Shown: positions 51,830-62,232 of the stretch, one piece after another
How the letters are laid out: the number at the start of each line of letters is the position of its first letter
Position numbering within the stretch: position 1 is the first letter of the stretch
Assembly (NCBI RefSeq): GCF_001426195.1
Contig: NZ_LMRS01000001.1
Coordinates: forward strand, 684,501-748,500
DNA length: 64,000 nt
Source of the DNA: Sphingomonas sp. Leaf339
Lineage (GTDB): Bacteria > Pseudomonadota > Alphaproteobacteria > Sphingomonadales > Sphingomonadaceae
Direction: 5' to 3'
Notes under the pieces: model-generated
Database searches by the model: none
What the model saw: the letters and a program-made list of their open reading frames with translations, nothing else
Told to the model about the DNA's origin: nothing
Translations under genes and position numbers: made by a program

Positions 51830-53749
51830 ATGTCAGCCCCCACTTCCGATCGCTTCAACGAAGAACAACAGACCTACACCCTGCGCGGATCGGACACGCC
51901 CGATCTCGACGCCGGCGTCGCCGCGATCCGCAACGTGCTGCAAACCCTGCCGCAACGCTCGGGTGTCTACCGGATGCAGGATGCCAAGGGTGACGTGCTT
52001 TACATCGGCAAGGCGCGCTCGCTGAAACACCGGGTGGCCAACTATACGCAGATCAAGGCCCTGCCGAAGCGCCTGCAACGGATGGTGTCGCAAACCCGGT
52101 CGATGACGATCGTTACGACGAACAACGAGGCGGAGGCGCTGCTCCTCGAAGCGCAGCTCATCAAGCGTTATCGCCCTGCCTACAACGTCCTGTTGCGCGA
52201 CGACAAAAGCTTCCCCTTCATTCTGCTGCGGGCCGACAGCGATTTCCCGCGCGTCCAGAAGCATCGTGGCGCCCGCCGCGCGGTCGGCAATTACTATGGC
52301 CCCTTCGCAAGCGCCGGCAGCGTTAACAACACGCTGAACGCCCTGCAAAAGCTGTTTCTGCTGCGCTCGTGCACCGACGGCTTCTTCAAAACCCGCGATC
52401 GGCCATGCCTGCTCTACCAGATAAAGCGCTGCTCGGCGCCCTGCGTCGGCCGGATCGACAAGGACGGCTATGCTGAGTTGGTCGGCGACGCGAAGGATTT
52501 CCTCGCCGGCAAGTCGACGCAGGTTCAGGCCAAGCTAGGCGCGCAGATGCAGACGGCGGCCGAAAACATGGACTTCGAACTTGCCGCGCTGTTCCGCGAT
52601 CGTCTCCGTGCGCTCACCTTCGTGCAGGGGACGCAGGCGATCAATGCGGAGGGTGTGGGCGATGCCGATGTCTTCGCGCTTGCCTGTCAGGACGGCCTGA
52701 TCGGCATCCAGGCATTCTTCATCCGCGGCGGTCAGAACTGGGGCCATCGCAGTTTCTTCCCCACCCACACCGCCGAGGTGCCGGAGGACGAGGTGATGAC
52801 CAGTTTTCTCACCCAATTCTACGAAGAGGTCCCGCCCGCCCGCCATATCCTGCTGGACCGCGAACTGGAAGAAGGCGAGTTGCTGGCCCAGGCACTGGGC
52901 GACGCCGCCGGCTACAAGGTCGCGCTGTCGGTGCCGCAACGCGGCGACCGCCGTCGGCTGATGGAACAGGCCAAGCGCAACGCCGTAGAAGCACTGGAAC
53001 GCCGGCTCGCCGAAAGCACCACGCAGGCCAAGCTGTTGCGCGAGATCGCCGAGTTGTTCGAGTTGGAAGGGCCGCCCGACCGTATCGAAATCTACGACAA
53101 CAGCCATATTCAGGGCACCAACGCTCTCGGCGCGATGGTCGTCGCCGGGCCGGAGGGTTTCCGCAAAGGTCAGTATCGCAAGTTCAACATCAAGGGGAAC
53201 GAGGCGGCGACCGACGATGATTTCGGTATGATGCGCGAGGTGTTCCGCCGTCGCTTCACCCGGCAGATGGAGGAAAATCCCGATCGTGACGACGCCAGCT
53301 GGCCCGATCTCGTCCTGATCGACGGCGGCCGTGGCCAGTTGAATGCCGCCAAGACCGTCCTGGAGGATCTGGGTATTGAGGACGTCTGCCTCGTCGGCGT
53401 CGCCAAAGGGCCGAACCATGGTCGTGAGGGGCGGGAGGTGTTCCACCTCATGGATGGCCGCGAACTGACATTGCCGGTGAATGCGCCCGTCCTGTTCTAC
53501 CTCCAGCGCCTGCGTGACGAGGTTCACCGTTTCGTGATCGGCGCGCATCGCGACAAGCGGGCAAAGGCAATGGGCGCTTCTCCGCTCGACGAGGTGCCTG
53601 GTATCGGTCCCGCCCGGAAGAAGGCGCTATTGATGCACTTCGGCACGGGCCGCGCCGTCCGCAACGCCAGCCTCGACGATCTGCAGCGGGCACCGGGCGT
53701 CTCCGGGGCAGTCGCTCAGCAGGTCTATGACTTCTACCACGCGCGCTGA
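51830..53749 (+). CDS. uvrC: Excinuclease ABC subunit UvrC
   Basis: 639 residues. Makes both incisions in nucleotide excision repair. GIY-YIG nuclease domain (GVYRMQDAKGDVLYIGKARS) at about 45-120, Cys cluster (CLLYQIKRCSAPC) near 195, UVR motif near 240, RNase H-like 3' nuclease domain (IEIYDNSHIQGTNALGAMVV and LVLIDGGRGQLNAA), and C-terminal HhH (VPGIGPARKKALLMHFG). No SOS box upstream. Confidence 0.97.
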   Translation: MSAPTSDRFNEEQQTYTLRGSDTPDLDAGVAAIRNVLQTLPQRSGVYRMQDAKGDVLYIGKARSLKHRVANYTQIKALPKRLQRMVSQTRSMTIVTTNNEAEALLLEAQLIKRYRPAYNVLLRDDKSFPFILLRADSDFPRVQKHRGARRAVGNYYGPFASAGSVNNTLNALQKLFLLRSCTDGFFKTRDRPCLLYQIKRCSAPCVGRIDKDGYAELVGDAKDFLAGKSTQVQAKLGAQMQTAAENMDFELAALFRDRLRALTFVQGTQAINAEGVGDADVFALACQDGLIGIQAFFIRGGQNWGHRSFFPTHTAEVPEDEVMTSFLTQFYEEVPPARHILLDRELEEGELLAQALGDAAGYKVALSVPQRGDRRRLMEQAKRNAVEALERRLAESTTQAKLLREIAELFELEGPPDRIEIYDNSHIQGTNALGAMVVAGPEGFRKGQYRKFNIKGNEAATDDDFGMMREVFRRRFTRQMEENPDRDDASWPDLVLIDGGRGQLNAAKTVLEDLGIEDVCLVGVAKGPNHGREGREVFHLMDGRELTLPVNAPVLFYLQRLRDEVHRFVIGAHRDKRAKAMGASPLDEVPGIGPARKKALLMHFGTGRAVRNASLDDLQRAPGVSGAVAQQVYDFYHAR

Positions 53750-53846
53750 TCGGAACACGGATAAGATCGGGACATAGGAACCACGGAATCTTCATTGATC
53801 GTGCACGTGGTCCGGCTACGATCATGTTGGTTCAGTGGGGATTAAG

Positions 53847-56645
53847 ATGGCGCGGTGGGGTTGGTCGGTCGGGGCGTGGGCGTTGCTGGCGAGCACTGCC
53901 CATGCAGGGGAGACGCCGCTGTATCAGCCGGCGCCCGACTGGGTGAAGCCCGCCCCGGCGATCACGCCGGCGCAACTCGCGCCCGCCGCGCCGCTGTTCG
54001 TGCTGTTCGACAACCAGCAGCGGCTGCAGGACGGTCAGGTCTGGGGCTATGTCGATCGTGCGACGCGGATGGCGTCGGCCGAGGTGCTGGCACAAAGCGG
54101 CACGCTCACCATTCCATGGCAGCCGTCGAACGGTGATCTGATCGTTCACCGGGTGGAGATCGTTCGCGGCACCGATCACATCGATCTGCTCGCCGGTGGC
54201 AAGCGTTTCACCGTAATCCGCCGCGAACAGCAATTGGAACAGCGGGAGGTCAACGGCGTGCTGACCGCGACGATGCCGGTCGAGGGGCTGCGCATCGGCG
54301 ACTTGCTGCGCGTCGCAGTGTCGATCACCAACCGCGATTCCGCCTTGAAGGGGCAGGTGCAGACCAGCGCGCCGTTGCCGGTCACCCCGTTCCGTATCGG
54401 CTATGCGCGCACGCGCTTTGTGTGGCCAGTCGCCGATCCCGTCCAATGGAAGACCTATGCCGAGGGTGCGAAGCCCGTGGTCACGACCACCGGCGGCTAT
54501 CGCGACCTGACAGTCGAGGGCATCCTGCCCAAACAGCCCGATATCCCGACCGATGCCCCCGTCCGCTTCGCCCGTCCGACAATCGTCGAGGCGACCAGTT
54601 TTGCCGGCTGGTCCGCCGTCTCGAAGACGATGGCAGCGCTCTACACCACAGCAGGCCTAATTCCTGCCGGCAGTCCGCTCGCCGGCGAGGTCGCGCGGAT
54701 CAAGGCAGCCTCTGCCGATCCGGTAACGCGCGCGGCGCAGGCACTGGAACTCGTGCAGGAAAAGATCCGCTATCTGTTCAACGGCATGGACGGCGGTAAT
54801 TACCGACCGCAAGCACCAGCCGAAACCTGGACGCTGCGCTATGGCGATTGCAAGGCGAAGACGCTGTTGCTTCTCGCCCTGCTCCATGAACTGAATATCG
54901 ACGCGGAGGCAGCAGTCGCGCCCGCGCAGGCGGGCGACCTGATCGCCGGCCGTCTGCCGATGCCCGGCGCGTTCGACCATGTGATGGTGAAGGCCATGAT
55001 CGGCGGAGAGACGCTGTGGCTGGACGGCACCGCCGGCGGCACGCGGCTGGTCGATATCCATGACGTTCCGCCGTTCCGTACCGTGCTGCCGCTCCGTGAC
55101 GCCGGGGCGGATCTGCTGCCGGTGCCGTTCCGCCCGGATACACGCGCGGATGGCGAGGTGACGCTGGACCTTGATCAGCGTGCCGGCGTGACCTTGCCGA
55201 CGCTGATGTCGGTCTCGATGAAGTTCCGTGGTCAGGCGGCATCGATGATCGGCCTCGCCGCCGAACAGGTGACGGCGGATCAGCGCCGCGAGATGGTTCA
55301 GGGCCTCGTCACCAAACTGGTCGGCGACACCCGGCTGGCCGATGAGAAGATCGCCTATGACGCGGCCACCGGCTTCGCGACCGTCACGGCGACCGGTATG
55401 TTGACAACCCCGTGGCGGCAGGAGCGGGAACGGCGCCGGTTCACGCTCGATCGCGTCGTCGGGCAGATCGAATTCACACCTGACCGGATTCGGCCGGCAT
55501 GGCGCGCGATGCCGGTGATCGTGGGTGCGCGCGAACGACTGGTGATCCACACCCGGCTGCATCTGCCGCAGGACGGACAGGGCTTCGCATTGGGCGGGGA
55601 TCAGACGCTCGGGGAAACGATCGCCGGCCGGGCGATCAAGCGCAATACGACGTTGGCGGCTGGCCTAGTCACGGTCGACGAGGAAAGCGCGACGGTCGTG
55701 CCGGAAATCGCCGCGCCCGACGTCGCTGCCACCCGCGCCCGTCTGGCGTTGGCGGACACCCGCCTGCTGGAGGTCGTCGCGCCGGCCAATCTGCCGTCCG
55801 CCTATGCCAGTGCCGTCGCTGCCCGGCGCAGCGGGACGCTGAAGCCGATCCTCACCGCCTATGCCAAGGCGATCGAGAATGATCCGGGCGACAAGGACGT
55901 CTATCTTAATCGCGCCCGTTTCTTCGATGGCATATACGATCGCGCCGCCGCGATCCCCGATCTGGGCAAGGCGCTGGAGATAGAGCCGGAGGTGTCGACC
56001 TATCTCTGGCGGGCCAATCTGTACGACCAGACCGGTGATCCGGTAAAACAGGTCGCCGATCTGAAGCAGGCGGCGGAACTCGATCCGGCCAACAGCGACG
56101 TGGTCGGTGCGATGGCAGGATACCGGATAGATCATGGCGAGCAGGCGCAGGCGCTGGCGATGGTTCAGGAGCATGTCGACGCCGGTGGTAAGGATGCAGG
56201 CAGCTATCTGGCGATGAAGGCCGACCTGCTCGCCAAAGCAGGGCGCAAGGACGAGGCACTGGCCGCGATCGATGCCGCGCTGGCTGACGATCCGGCGAGC
56301 GCCGCGCTGCTCAATTCACGCTGCTGGATCAAGGGAACGCTGGGCGTCCAGCTGGATACCGCGCTAAAGGATTGCTCGCGTTCGATCGAACTCAGCAGTG
56401 GCAGTACCGCCGTAATCGACAGTCGGGCGATGGTATATTTTCGCCTTAACCGTCTCGACGAGGCGATGACGGACCTCGGCACCGCGCTCGCCACCTCGCC
56501 CGATCAGGCCGCCAGCCTGTATTTGCGCGGGATCATCCGCGCCCGGCAGGGCAAGCTCGCCGAAAGCAAGGTCGACGTCGCCACCGCACGCGCGATCTGG
56601 CCGCAGGTCGATCGCGAATATGCTCGGTGGGGTATCAAGCCCTGA
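53847..56645 (+). CDS. DUF3857 / transglutaminase-like / TPR secreted protein
   Basis: 932 residues from ATG 53847 (GGGGA 5 bases upstream). Signal peptide [24 protein letters not shown]3857 beta domain at about 35-220 is followed by a transglutaminase-like domain with Cys in [17 protein letters not shown] (about 335), His in FDHVMVKAM and Asp in LWLDGTAGG, a complete triad. A second beta region and C-terminal TPR repeats (about 660-930) follow. Proteins of this build are common in sphingomonads and Bacteroidetes; function unknown. Single gene. Confidence 0.85.
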   Translation: MARWGWSVGAWALLASTAHAGETPLYQPAPDWVKPAPAITPAQLAPAAPLFVLFDNQQRLQDGQVWGYVDRATRMASAEVLAQSGTLTIPWQPSNGDLIVHRVEIVRGTDHIDLLAGGKRFTVIRREQQLEQREVNGVLTATMPVEGLRIGDLLRVAVSITNRDSALKGQVQTSAPLPVTPFRIGYARTRFVWPVADPVQWKTYAEGAKPVVTTTGGYRDLTVEGILPKQPDIPTDAPVRFARPTIVEATSFAGWSAVSKTMAALYTTAGLIPAGSPLAGEVARIKAASADPVTRAAQALELVQEKIRYLFNGMDGGNYRPQAPAETWTLRYGDCKAKTLLLLALLHELNIDAEAAVAPAQAGDLIAGRLPMPGAFDHVMVKAMIGGETLWLDGTAGGTRLVDIHDVPPFRTVLPLRDAGADLLPVPFRPDTRADGEVTLDLDQRAGVTLPTLMSVSMKFRGQAASMIGLAAEQVTADQRREMVQGLVTKLVGDTRLADEKIAYDAATGFATVTATGMLTTPWRQERERRRFTLDRVVGQIEFTPDRIRPAWRAMPVIVGARERLVIHTRLHLPQDGQGFALGGDQTLGETIAGRAIKRNTTLAAGLVTVDEESATVVPEIAAPDVAATRARLALADTRLLEVVAPANLPSAYASAVAARRSGTLKPILTAYAKAIENDPGDKDVYLNRARFFDGIYDRAAAIPDLGKALEIEPEVSTYLWRANLYDQTGDPVKQVADLKQAAELDPANSDVVGAMAGYRIDHGEQAQALAMVQEHVDAGGKDAGSYLAMKADLLAKAGRKDEALAAIDAALADDPASAALLNSRCWIKGTLGVQLDTALKDCSRSIELSSGSTAVIDSRAMVYFRLNRLDEAMTDLGTALATSPDQAASLYLRGIIRARQGKLAESKVDVATARAIWPQVDREYARWGIKP

Positions 56646-56664
56646 TCCTCACGCGCGCGCCCTC

Positions 56665-57399
56665 ATGCATCTGACCACCCGCGCCATCCTGTTGTCCGCG
56701 CGGCCGCATGGTGAGCATGGCAGCGTGGTGCGGGCGCTGACGCGGGATGACGGCGTACAGCCGGGCTATGTTCGTGGCGGTCGGTCGCGGTCGCTGCGGC
56801 CGGTGCTCCAGCCGGGCAACATCGTGATGGGCGAATGGCGGGCGCGGACCGCGGAACAATTGCCTGCGCTGACGCTGGAACTCATCGACAGCGCGGCGGC
56901 GCTTCACGGCGAGCCGCTGGCCGCGACGGCGCTCGACTGGATCACCGCGTTGACCACCGCGACGTTGCCGGAGGCGCAACCCTATCCACGGCTATATGAC
57001 GGGCTGACAGGCGTTCTCGCCGCGCTGCTCGCCGCGCCCAGTGCGCGTGGGTGGTCGGTGGCGCTTGTTCGGTATGAACTATTGTTGCTCGGCCAATTGG
57101 GTTTTGGCCTCGACCTCGATCATTGCGTCGTGACCGGCACGACCGACGATCTCGGCTATGTCAGCCCGCGCACCGGTGGGGCGGTCAGCCGTGATGCCGC
57201 GATGGGATATGAGGAGCGGTTGCTGCCGATCCCCGCCTTCCTGCCCGGCGGCGCGGACACGCCGGACTGGTCCGATATTCTGGCGGGTCTGCGCCTCACC
57301 GGCCATTTCATCGCTCGCGATGTCCTCAACGATCGCCGCGCCGCGCCGCTCGCCGCACGCGACCGGCTAATCGATCGGATCAAGAGAGCGGTTGCGTAA
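56665..57399 (+). CDS. recO: DNA repair protein RecO
   Basis: 244 residues. N-terminal OB fold ([38 protein letters not shown]), then a helical domain with [20 protein letters not shown]. RecO helps RecF/RecR load RecA on SSB-coated gaps. The zinc Cys pattern is reduced to one Cys. Starts 19 bases after the preceding stop. Confidence 0.92.
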   Translation: MHLTTRAILLSARPHGEHGSVVRALTRDDGVQPGYVRGGRSRSLRPVLQPGNIVMGEWRARTAEQLPALTLELIDSAAALHGEPLAATALDWITALTTATLPEAQPYPRLYDGLTGVLAALLAAPSARGWSVALVRYELLLLGQLGFGLDLDHCVVTGTTDDLGYVSPRTGGAVSRDAAMGYEERLLPIPAFLPGGADTPDWSDILAGLRLTGHFIARDVLNDRRAAPLAARDRLIDRIKRAVA

Positions 57400-57428
57400 G
57401 CCTGCCCCTGACGGCAGAGGCACCCGTC

Positions 57429-58475
57429 ATGACCCTCATCGCACTACTCGCCGGCGACGGCATTGGCCCCGAAGTCACCGCTCAGGCCCGCCGCGTGCTG
57501 GAAGCACTCGCCCCCGATCTGGTGTTCGAGGAGGGTGCGGTCGGTGGTGCAGCCTATCGCACGCAGGGCCATCCGTTGCCACCGGAGACGCTGGCGCTGG
57601 CCAAGCGGTCGGACGCGGTGCTGTTCGGCGCGGTCGGCGATCCCGCCTTCGATGCGCTGGAACGCGCGATGCGGCCGGAACAGGCGATCTTGGGATTGCG
57701 CAAGGGCCTTGGCCTGTTCGCCAATCTGCGCCCGGCCAAGCTGTTCGCGGGTCTGGAAGACGCCTCCGCCTTGAAGCCCGAGATCGCGCGCAAGATCGAT
57801 CTCGTCATCGTCCGTGAGCTGACGGGCGACGTCTATTTCGGCGACAAGGGCAGGGGCATCACCCGCACCGGCCTGCGCGAGGGCCACGACCTGATGCGCT
57901 ATGACGAGGTCGAGGTCGCCCGCATCGCCCGCGTCGGGTTCGAGACTGCGCGTACCCGCCGACACAAGCTGTTGTCGGTCGATAAGGCCAATGTCCTCGA
58001 AACCTCGCAACTGTGGCGCGATGTGGTGAATGAAGTGGCGCGCGACTTTCCCGATGTGGCGCTCAGCCACATGTATGTCGACAATGCCGCGATGCAGTTG
58101 GTCCGCGATCCCGGCCAGTTCGATACCATCGTCACCGGGAATCTGTTCGGCGACATCCTCTCGGATCAGTCATCGATGTGTGCCGGTTCGATCGGCATGC
58201 TCCCCTCCGCCGCGCTCGGCAGCAGCGCGCAGGGGATGTACGAACCGATCCACGGCTCCGCGCCGGACATCGCCGGTCAGGGCAAGGCCAACCCCTGCGC
58301 CGCGATCCTGTCTGCCGCGATGATGTTGCGCCACTCGCTCGACCGCGCTGACGTTGCCGACCGTATCGAAACCGCCGTCGCCGCCGCCATCCTGGCCGGC
58401 GCCCGTACCGCCGATCTGGGCGGCAGCATGACCACCGACGCGATGGGCGATGCGATCATGGTTCAGTTGGGATAA
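57429..58475 (+). CDS. leuB: 3-isopropylmalate dehydrogenase
   Basis: 348 residues. Leucine biosynthesis, oxidative decarboxylation of 3-isopropylmalate with [65 protein letters not shown] and [20 protein letters not shown] followed by LPSAALG are IPMDH signatures. Normal length. A symmetrical hairpin follows the stop. Confidence 0.95.
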   Translation: MTLIALLAGDGIGPEVTAQARRVLEALAPDLVFEEGAVGGAAYRTQGHPLPPETLALAKRSDAVLFGAVGDPAFDALERAMRPEQAILGLRKGLGLFANLRPAKLFAGLEDASALKPEIARKIDLVIVRELTGDVYFGDKGRGITRTGLREGHDLMRYDEVEVARIARVGFETARTRRHKLLSVDKANVLETSQLWRDVVNEVARDFPDVALSHMYVDNAAMQLVRDPGQFDTIVTGNLFGDILSDQSSMCAGSIGMLPSAALGSSAQGMYEPIHGSAPDIAGQGKANPCAAILSAAMMLRHSLDRADVADRIETAVAAAILAGARTADLGGSMTTDAMGDAIMVQLG

Positions 58476-58478
58476 ATA

Positions 58479-58506
58479 CCTTCCCTCCCACCCACGGGAG
58501 GGAAGG
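58479..58506. terminator. Hairpin between convergent leuB and PMT-family gene
   Basis: A perfect 11-bp stem (CCTTCCCTCCC at 58479-58489 with 58496-58506) has a 6-base loop. T content is low on the plus strand; TATTT follows on the minus strand. Probably a shared terminator. Confidence 0.7.
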
Positions 58507-58514
58507 TGGCCATA

Positions 58515-59798
58515 TCAAGGCCAACTGGACAGCCACATCCACCGCTCGAACGCTCGCGGCCCAGATAGCGGCGCGGCGGAGATGATCGGGTAAAAGTGCA
58601 GGAACAGCCCCGCCACTAGCACTATATACGCCTCATCCCACCCCGCCAGCCGAACCCGCCATCGATTCAGCGCCACCGCGATGGCGATGCACAGCCAGAT
58701 GCTCGGTAGATAATAATAATAAAAGAAACCCAACGACTTGGGGATGATCGCCCACACCGCGAACCCGGCGATCCACACCGCCGCCGCCACCCCCAGCCGC
58801 ACGTCGCGCGTCCGCAACCAGCCGAGCGCACAGGCCGCCACCGCGATCAAACCGCCCCAGATCACCGCCGGGTTGCCGATCATCAGCACCCCGCGCTGCG
58901 CCCCGTCCACCTGTTCATACAGATACCAGATCGGTCGGATGTCGATCGGCCAGGTCCACCACGACGATTGATAGGTGTGCGGCGGCAACACCTGCGTCTG
59001 TTGCGCATACATCTTTAGTTGGAACGGGATGAGCGTCGCCAGCGTCAGGGGATCGCGCCCGTAGAAGAAGGCCGGCGCGAAGGTGAGGAAGTACGCCGCG
59101 ACGCTGACCATCCCCAGCACCGCCAGCCCGGCGATTACGTCCATGCCGGCCCATCGATCCGGCCGCCGATGCTTCAGCACCACCAGCGCCAGGCCCGCGA
59201 ACGCCACATACGGCGCGGCGGTCCACTTGCACCCCGTCGCCAGCCCGAGCAGCACCGCGCCCGCCACCCATCGCCGCCAGACCTGTGGCCGTGTGCCGTG
59301 CATCGCCCATAACAGGCACACCGCCCCGGTCACGACGAACGCCGCCATGAACCCGTCGAGCATCGCGATCCGGGCCTGCACGAACACCGTGAACCCCAAC
59401 ATCGCGCACACCGCACCCGTCGCCGCCGGGCGCAGTTGTCGCGTCCCCAGCCACAACAACGCGAACACGCCCGCGACCACGGCCGTCCCCGCCAGCGTCG
59501 ATAACGCCCGCCATCCCAGCGCATTGTCGCCGAACAACGCGATACCGGCGGCGATCAGCGTCTTGGCCATCAACGGATGTTCGATGTTGATCGGACCATC
59601 CAGCGCCAGCAACTGGCGCGCGGCGGGCACATAATGCACTTCGTCGAACATCAGTTTGTGCGGCGTGGTGAGTCGCCACGCGAACAGAAGCTGCGCGACC
59701 AGCGCGATCAACAGGCCGAGCGGGACGGGGCGGCGAAGGAATTGTGGCACGGGCCGCCTTGTTCCCCGTCCGCCCTTCACTTGCAAGCGTTCGCCCAT
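58515..59798 (-). CDS. PMT-family glycosyltransferase (protein O-mannosyltransferase-like)
   Basis: 427 residues, about nine to eleven membrane helices. The catalytic acidic motif is in KLMFDEVHYVPAARQLL with INIEHPLMAK, typical of PMT/GT39. YYYYLPSIW and periplasmic loops follow. It would transfer mannose from polyprenyl-phosphate to protein at the periplasmic face. Starting at ATG 59798 leaves only 17 bases to the divergent metZ; GTGs at residues 7 and 17 are alternatives. Confidence 0.88.
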   Translation of the reverse strand: MGERLQVKGGRGTRRPVPQFLRRPVPLGLLIALVAQLLFAWRLTTPHKLMFDEVHYVPAARQLLALDGPINIEHPLMAKTLIAAGIALFGDNALGWRALSTLAGTAVVAGVFALLWLGTRQLRPAATGAVCAMLGFTVFVQARIAMLDGFMAAFVVTGAVCLLWAMHGTRPQVWRRWVAGAVLLGLATGCKWTAAPYVAFAGLALVVLKHRRPDRWAGMDVIAGLAVLGMVSVAAYFLTFAPAFFYGRDPLTLATLIPFQLKMYAQQTQVLPPHTYQSSWWTWPIDIRPIWYLYEQVDGAQRGVLMIGNPAVIWGGLIAVAACALGWLRTRDVRLGVAAAVWIAGFAVWAIIPKSLGFFYYYYLPSIWLCIAIAVALNRWRVRLAGWDEAYIVLVAGLFLHFYPIISAAPLSGPRAFERWMWLSSWP

Positions 59799-59815
59799 CG
59801 GGGCAAAGCGCGCGG

Positions 59816-61024
59816 ATGAAGCGCAAGACCGGCCAGGACCGCACCATCACCTCCACCTGGAAGCCCGCGACGCAGGCGATCCGGGGCGGCACCGCGCGTT
59901 CCGAATATGGCGAGACATCGGAGGCGCTCTTTCTCACCTCCGGCTACGCCTATGACTGTGCCGGCGACGCCGCCGCGCGGTTCGCGGGCGAGCAGGTGGG
60001 GATGACCTATTCCCGCCTCCAGAACCCCACCGTCGAGATGCTGGAACAGCGCATCGCCCTGCTCGAAGGGGCGGAGGCGTGCCGCAGCATGGCGACCGGC
60101 ATGGCGGCGATGACCGCCGCCTTGCTCTGCCAATTGCAGCAGGGTGACCACCTCGTCGGCGGCCGCGCCGCATTCGGATCGTGCCGCTGGCTGACCGACA
60201 CCTTGCTGCCCAAGTTCGGCATCGCCACCACTGTCGTCGATGCCCGCGATCCGCAGGCGTTCCTCGATGCCGTCAGGCCGGAGACGAAGGTCTTCTTCTT
60301 CGAAACGCCCGCCAACCCGACGATGGACGTGGTCGATCTCGCCGCGGTCTGCGCGATCGCGCGTGAGCGCGGCATCGTGACGGTGGTCGATAACGCCTTC
60401 GCCACGCCGGTCTTGCAACGGCCGATGGAATTCGGCGCGGACGTCGTCGCGTATTCCGCAACCAAGATGATGGACGGGCAGGGCCGGGTGCTGGCCGGCG
60501 CTGTCTGTGGGACGCAGGACTGGATCGACAACACGCTGCTGCCCTTCACCCGCAACACCGGCCCGACACTGTCGGCGTTCAACGCCTGGGTGGTGCTGAA
60601 GGGGCTGGAGACGCTCGACCTGCGTATCCGTCGCCAATCGGAAAATTCGGTGAAGGTCGGTACCTTCCTCGAAGGCCGCGTGCCGCGCGTGATGCATCCC
60701 GGCCTTCCCAGCCATCCGCAGCACGAACTTGCGATGCGCCAGATGGCTGCCGCTGGCCCCATCTTTGCGTTCGAACTGGATGATGGGCGCGAACAGGCAC
60801 ATGGGTTGCTCGACGCACTGGAATTGGTCGACATCTCGAACAACATCGGCGATTCCCGGTCGCTGATGACGCATCCGGCATCCACCACCCATGCCAGCGT
60901 CTCCGTCGAGAAGCGTGAGGAAATGGGCATCAGCGAAGGCATGCTGCGCTTCAACGTCGGGCTGGAGGACGCGGACGACGTGATCGCCGATCTCGATCAG
61001 GCGCTACGGCAGGTCGGCCTGTGA
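59816..61024 (+). CDS. metZ: O-succinylhomoserine sulfhydrylase
   Basis: 402 residues. PLP enzyme of the Cys/Met family making homocysteine directly from O-succinylhomoserine and sulfide. TWKPATQAIRGGTARSEYGE, SEALFLTSGYAYDCAGDAAA, the PLP Lys K217 in AYSATKMMDGQGRV, and NIGDSRSLMTHPASTTHASV are all metZ-like. One-base overlap with apaG. Confidence 0.95.
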   Translation: MKRKTGQDRTITSTWKPATQAIRGGTARSEYGETSEALFLTSGYAYDCAGDAAARFAGEQVGMTYSRLQNPTVEMLEQRIALLEGAEACRSMATGMAAMTAALLCQLQQGDHLVGGRAAFGSCRWLTDTLLPKFGIATTVVDARDPQAFLDAVRPETKVFFFETPANPTMDVVDLAAVCAIARERGIVTVVDNAFATPVLQRPMEFGADVVAYSATKMMDGQGRVLAGAVCGTQDWIDNTLLPFTRNTGPTLSAFNAWVVLKGLETLDLRIRRQSENSVKVGTFLEGRVPRVMHPGLPSHPQHELAMRQMAAAGPIFAFELDDGREQAHGLLDALELVDISNNIGDSRSLMTHPASTTHASVSVEKREEMGISEGMLRFNVGLEDADDVIADLDQALRQVGL

Positions 61025-61422
61025 TGAAGGCGCTGTTCCCTCACGCGACGACGACGCTGGGGGTAACGGTGCGTGTGTCGGTGAGTTATCTGCCCGAACA
61101 ATCGGAACCGGCGCGTGGGCGCTGGTTCTGGGCCTATCACATCCGGTTGGAGAACGAGGGCGACCAGACGGTACAGCTCCTCACACGCCATTGGATCATT
61201 ACCGACGGCCGCGGCGCGCGCCATACAGTGGAAGGCGAGGGCGTCGTCGGTGAGCAGCCACTGATCGATCCCGGCGCCAGCTTCGATTATGTCTCCGGCT
61301 GCCCGTTGGCGACGCCGACCGGGGCAATGCAGGGCAGTTACCGCATGATCGGCGAGGACGGCGCCACCTTTGACGTCGATATTCCCCGCTTCGCCCTGAT
61401 CGCGCCGACGGTGACACCATGA
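61024..61422 (+). CDS. apaG: ApaG domain protein
   Basis: 132 residues. Fibronectin-type-III-like beta sandwich. VTVRVSVSYLPEQSEP, WAYHIRLENEGDQTVQLLTR, HWIITDGRGARHTVEGEGVV and the C-terminal GSYRMIGEDGATFDVDIP match ApaG (linked to diadenosine tetraphosphate and Co/Mg resistance). Starts on the metZ stop and overlaps the LysR gene by 4 bases. Confidence 0.93.
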   Translation: MKALFPHATTTLGVTVRVSVSYLPEQSEPARGRWFWAYHIRLENEGDQTVQLLTRHWIITDGRGARHTVEGEGVVGEQPLIDPGASFDYVSGCPLATPTGAMQGSYRMIGEDGATFDVDIPRFALIAPTVTP

Positions 61423-62210
61423 AACGCACCCATCTTCCGCTGAACGGCTTGCGCGTCCTCGATGCGGCCGCTCGCCACCTGTCCTTCACCCGTGCCGCAG
61501 ACGAGCTTGCAGTCACTCCGGCGGCGGTCGGTCAGCAGATCAGGGCGCTGGAGGACACACTGGGCGTCGTCCTCTTCCGCCGCACCACGCGCGGCCTGGA
61601 ACTGACGCCGGAAGGCGAGGCGGGGCTTGCGCCGTTGCGCGACGGCTTCCTGCAGTTCGAGGAAGCCGTGCGGGCGATGCAGGCGGGGCAGTCTTCCAAG
61701 TCCCTCACCATCGCCGCCCCCCGCGACCTGACCGAGAAATGGCTGATGCCGCGCCTCGCGCGGATTGCCGCGACAGACCCCGACCTGCGCTTCGTGCTCC
61801 TGTCCGCCGAAGAAGGGATCGACTTCACCCAAGCCAATCTCGATCTCGCGATCCGCTGGGGCGACGGGCCGGGCGAGCATGAGGGGGAGGCGATCGAATC
61901 GGACGGCATGATAACCGTCACTGCGCCCACCGAAACCGCGACGAGCATCATCACTTGGCCTGGTAGTCCAGATGGCGACGCCACAGCGCCGATGCAGGTC
62001 GCCGACGCCGGCCTGGCGCTCGACGCCGCCGCCGCCGGTCTGGGTCGGGCGACGGTGCCGGAGCTGCTCGCGGCGAACGACCTGGCGACCGGCCGCGTGG
62101 TGGCGATCGGTGAGACCATGCCCTCGCGCGGCGGTTATTGGCTCGTCGCACCATTGCCACAGTGGCGGCAGAAGAAAGTGAAGGCGCTGGTCGAGGCGCT
62201 GGCGGTCTGA
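61419..62210 (+). CDS. LysR-family transcriptional regulator, GcvA-like
   Basis: 263 residues. HTH at about 7-64: LNGLRVLDAAARHLSFTRAA, VTPAAVGQQIRALEDTLGV, LFRRTTRGLELTPEGEAG. The ligand domain is shorter than the usual 200 residues. Coupled by ATGA to apaG and metZ, so it may govern sulfur or methionine genes, but this is only context. Convergent with the ABC permease. Confidence 0.9.
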   Translation: MKRTHLPLNGLRVLDAAARHLSFTRAADELAVTPAAVGQQIRALEDTLGVVLFRRTTRGLELTPEGEAGLAPLRDGFLQFEEAVRAMQAGQSSKSLTIAAPRDLTEKWLMPRLARIAATDPDLRFVLLSAEEGIDFTQANLDLAIRWGDGPGEHEGEAIESDGMITVTAPTETATSIITWPGSPDGDATAPMQVADAGLALDAAAAGLGRATVPELLAANDLATGRVVAIGETMPSRGGYWLVAPLPQWRQKKVKALVEALAV

Positions 62211-62232
62211 CGCGCCCGGTGCCGAACGGCGC

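Noticed and set aside
53750-53846. EcfG-type promoter (GGAAC then CGTG) before the DUF3857 gene
   Set aside because: The best pairing needs an 18-base spacer and a mismatched -10, outside the GGAAC-N16/17-CGTT rule.
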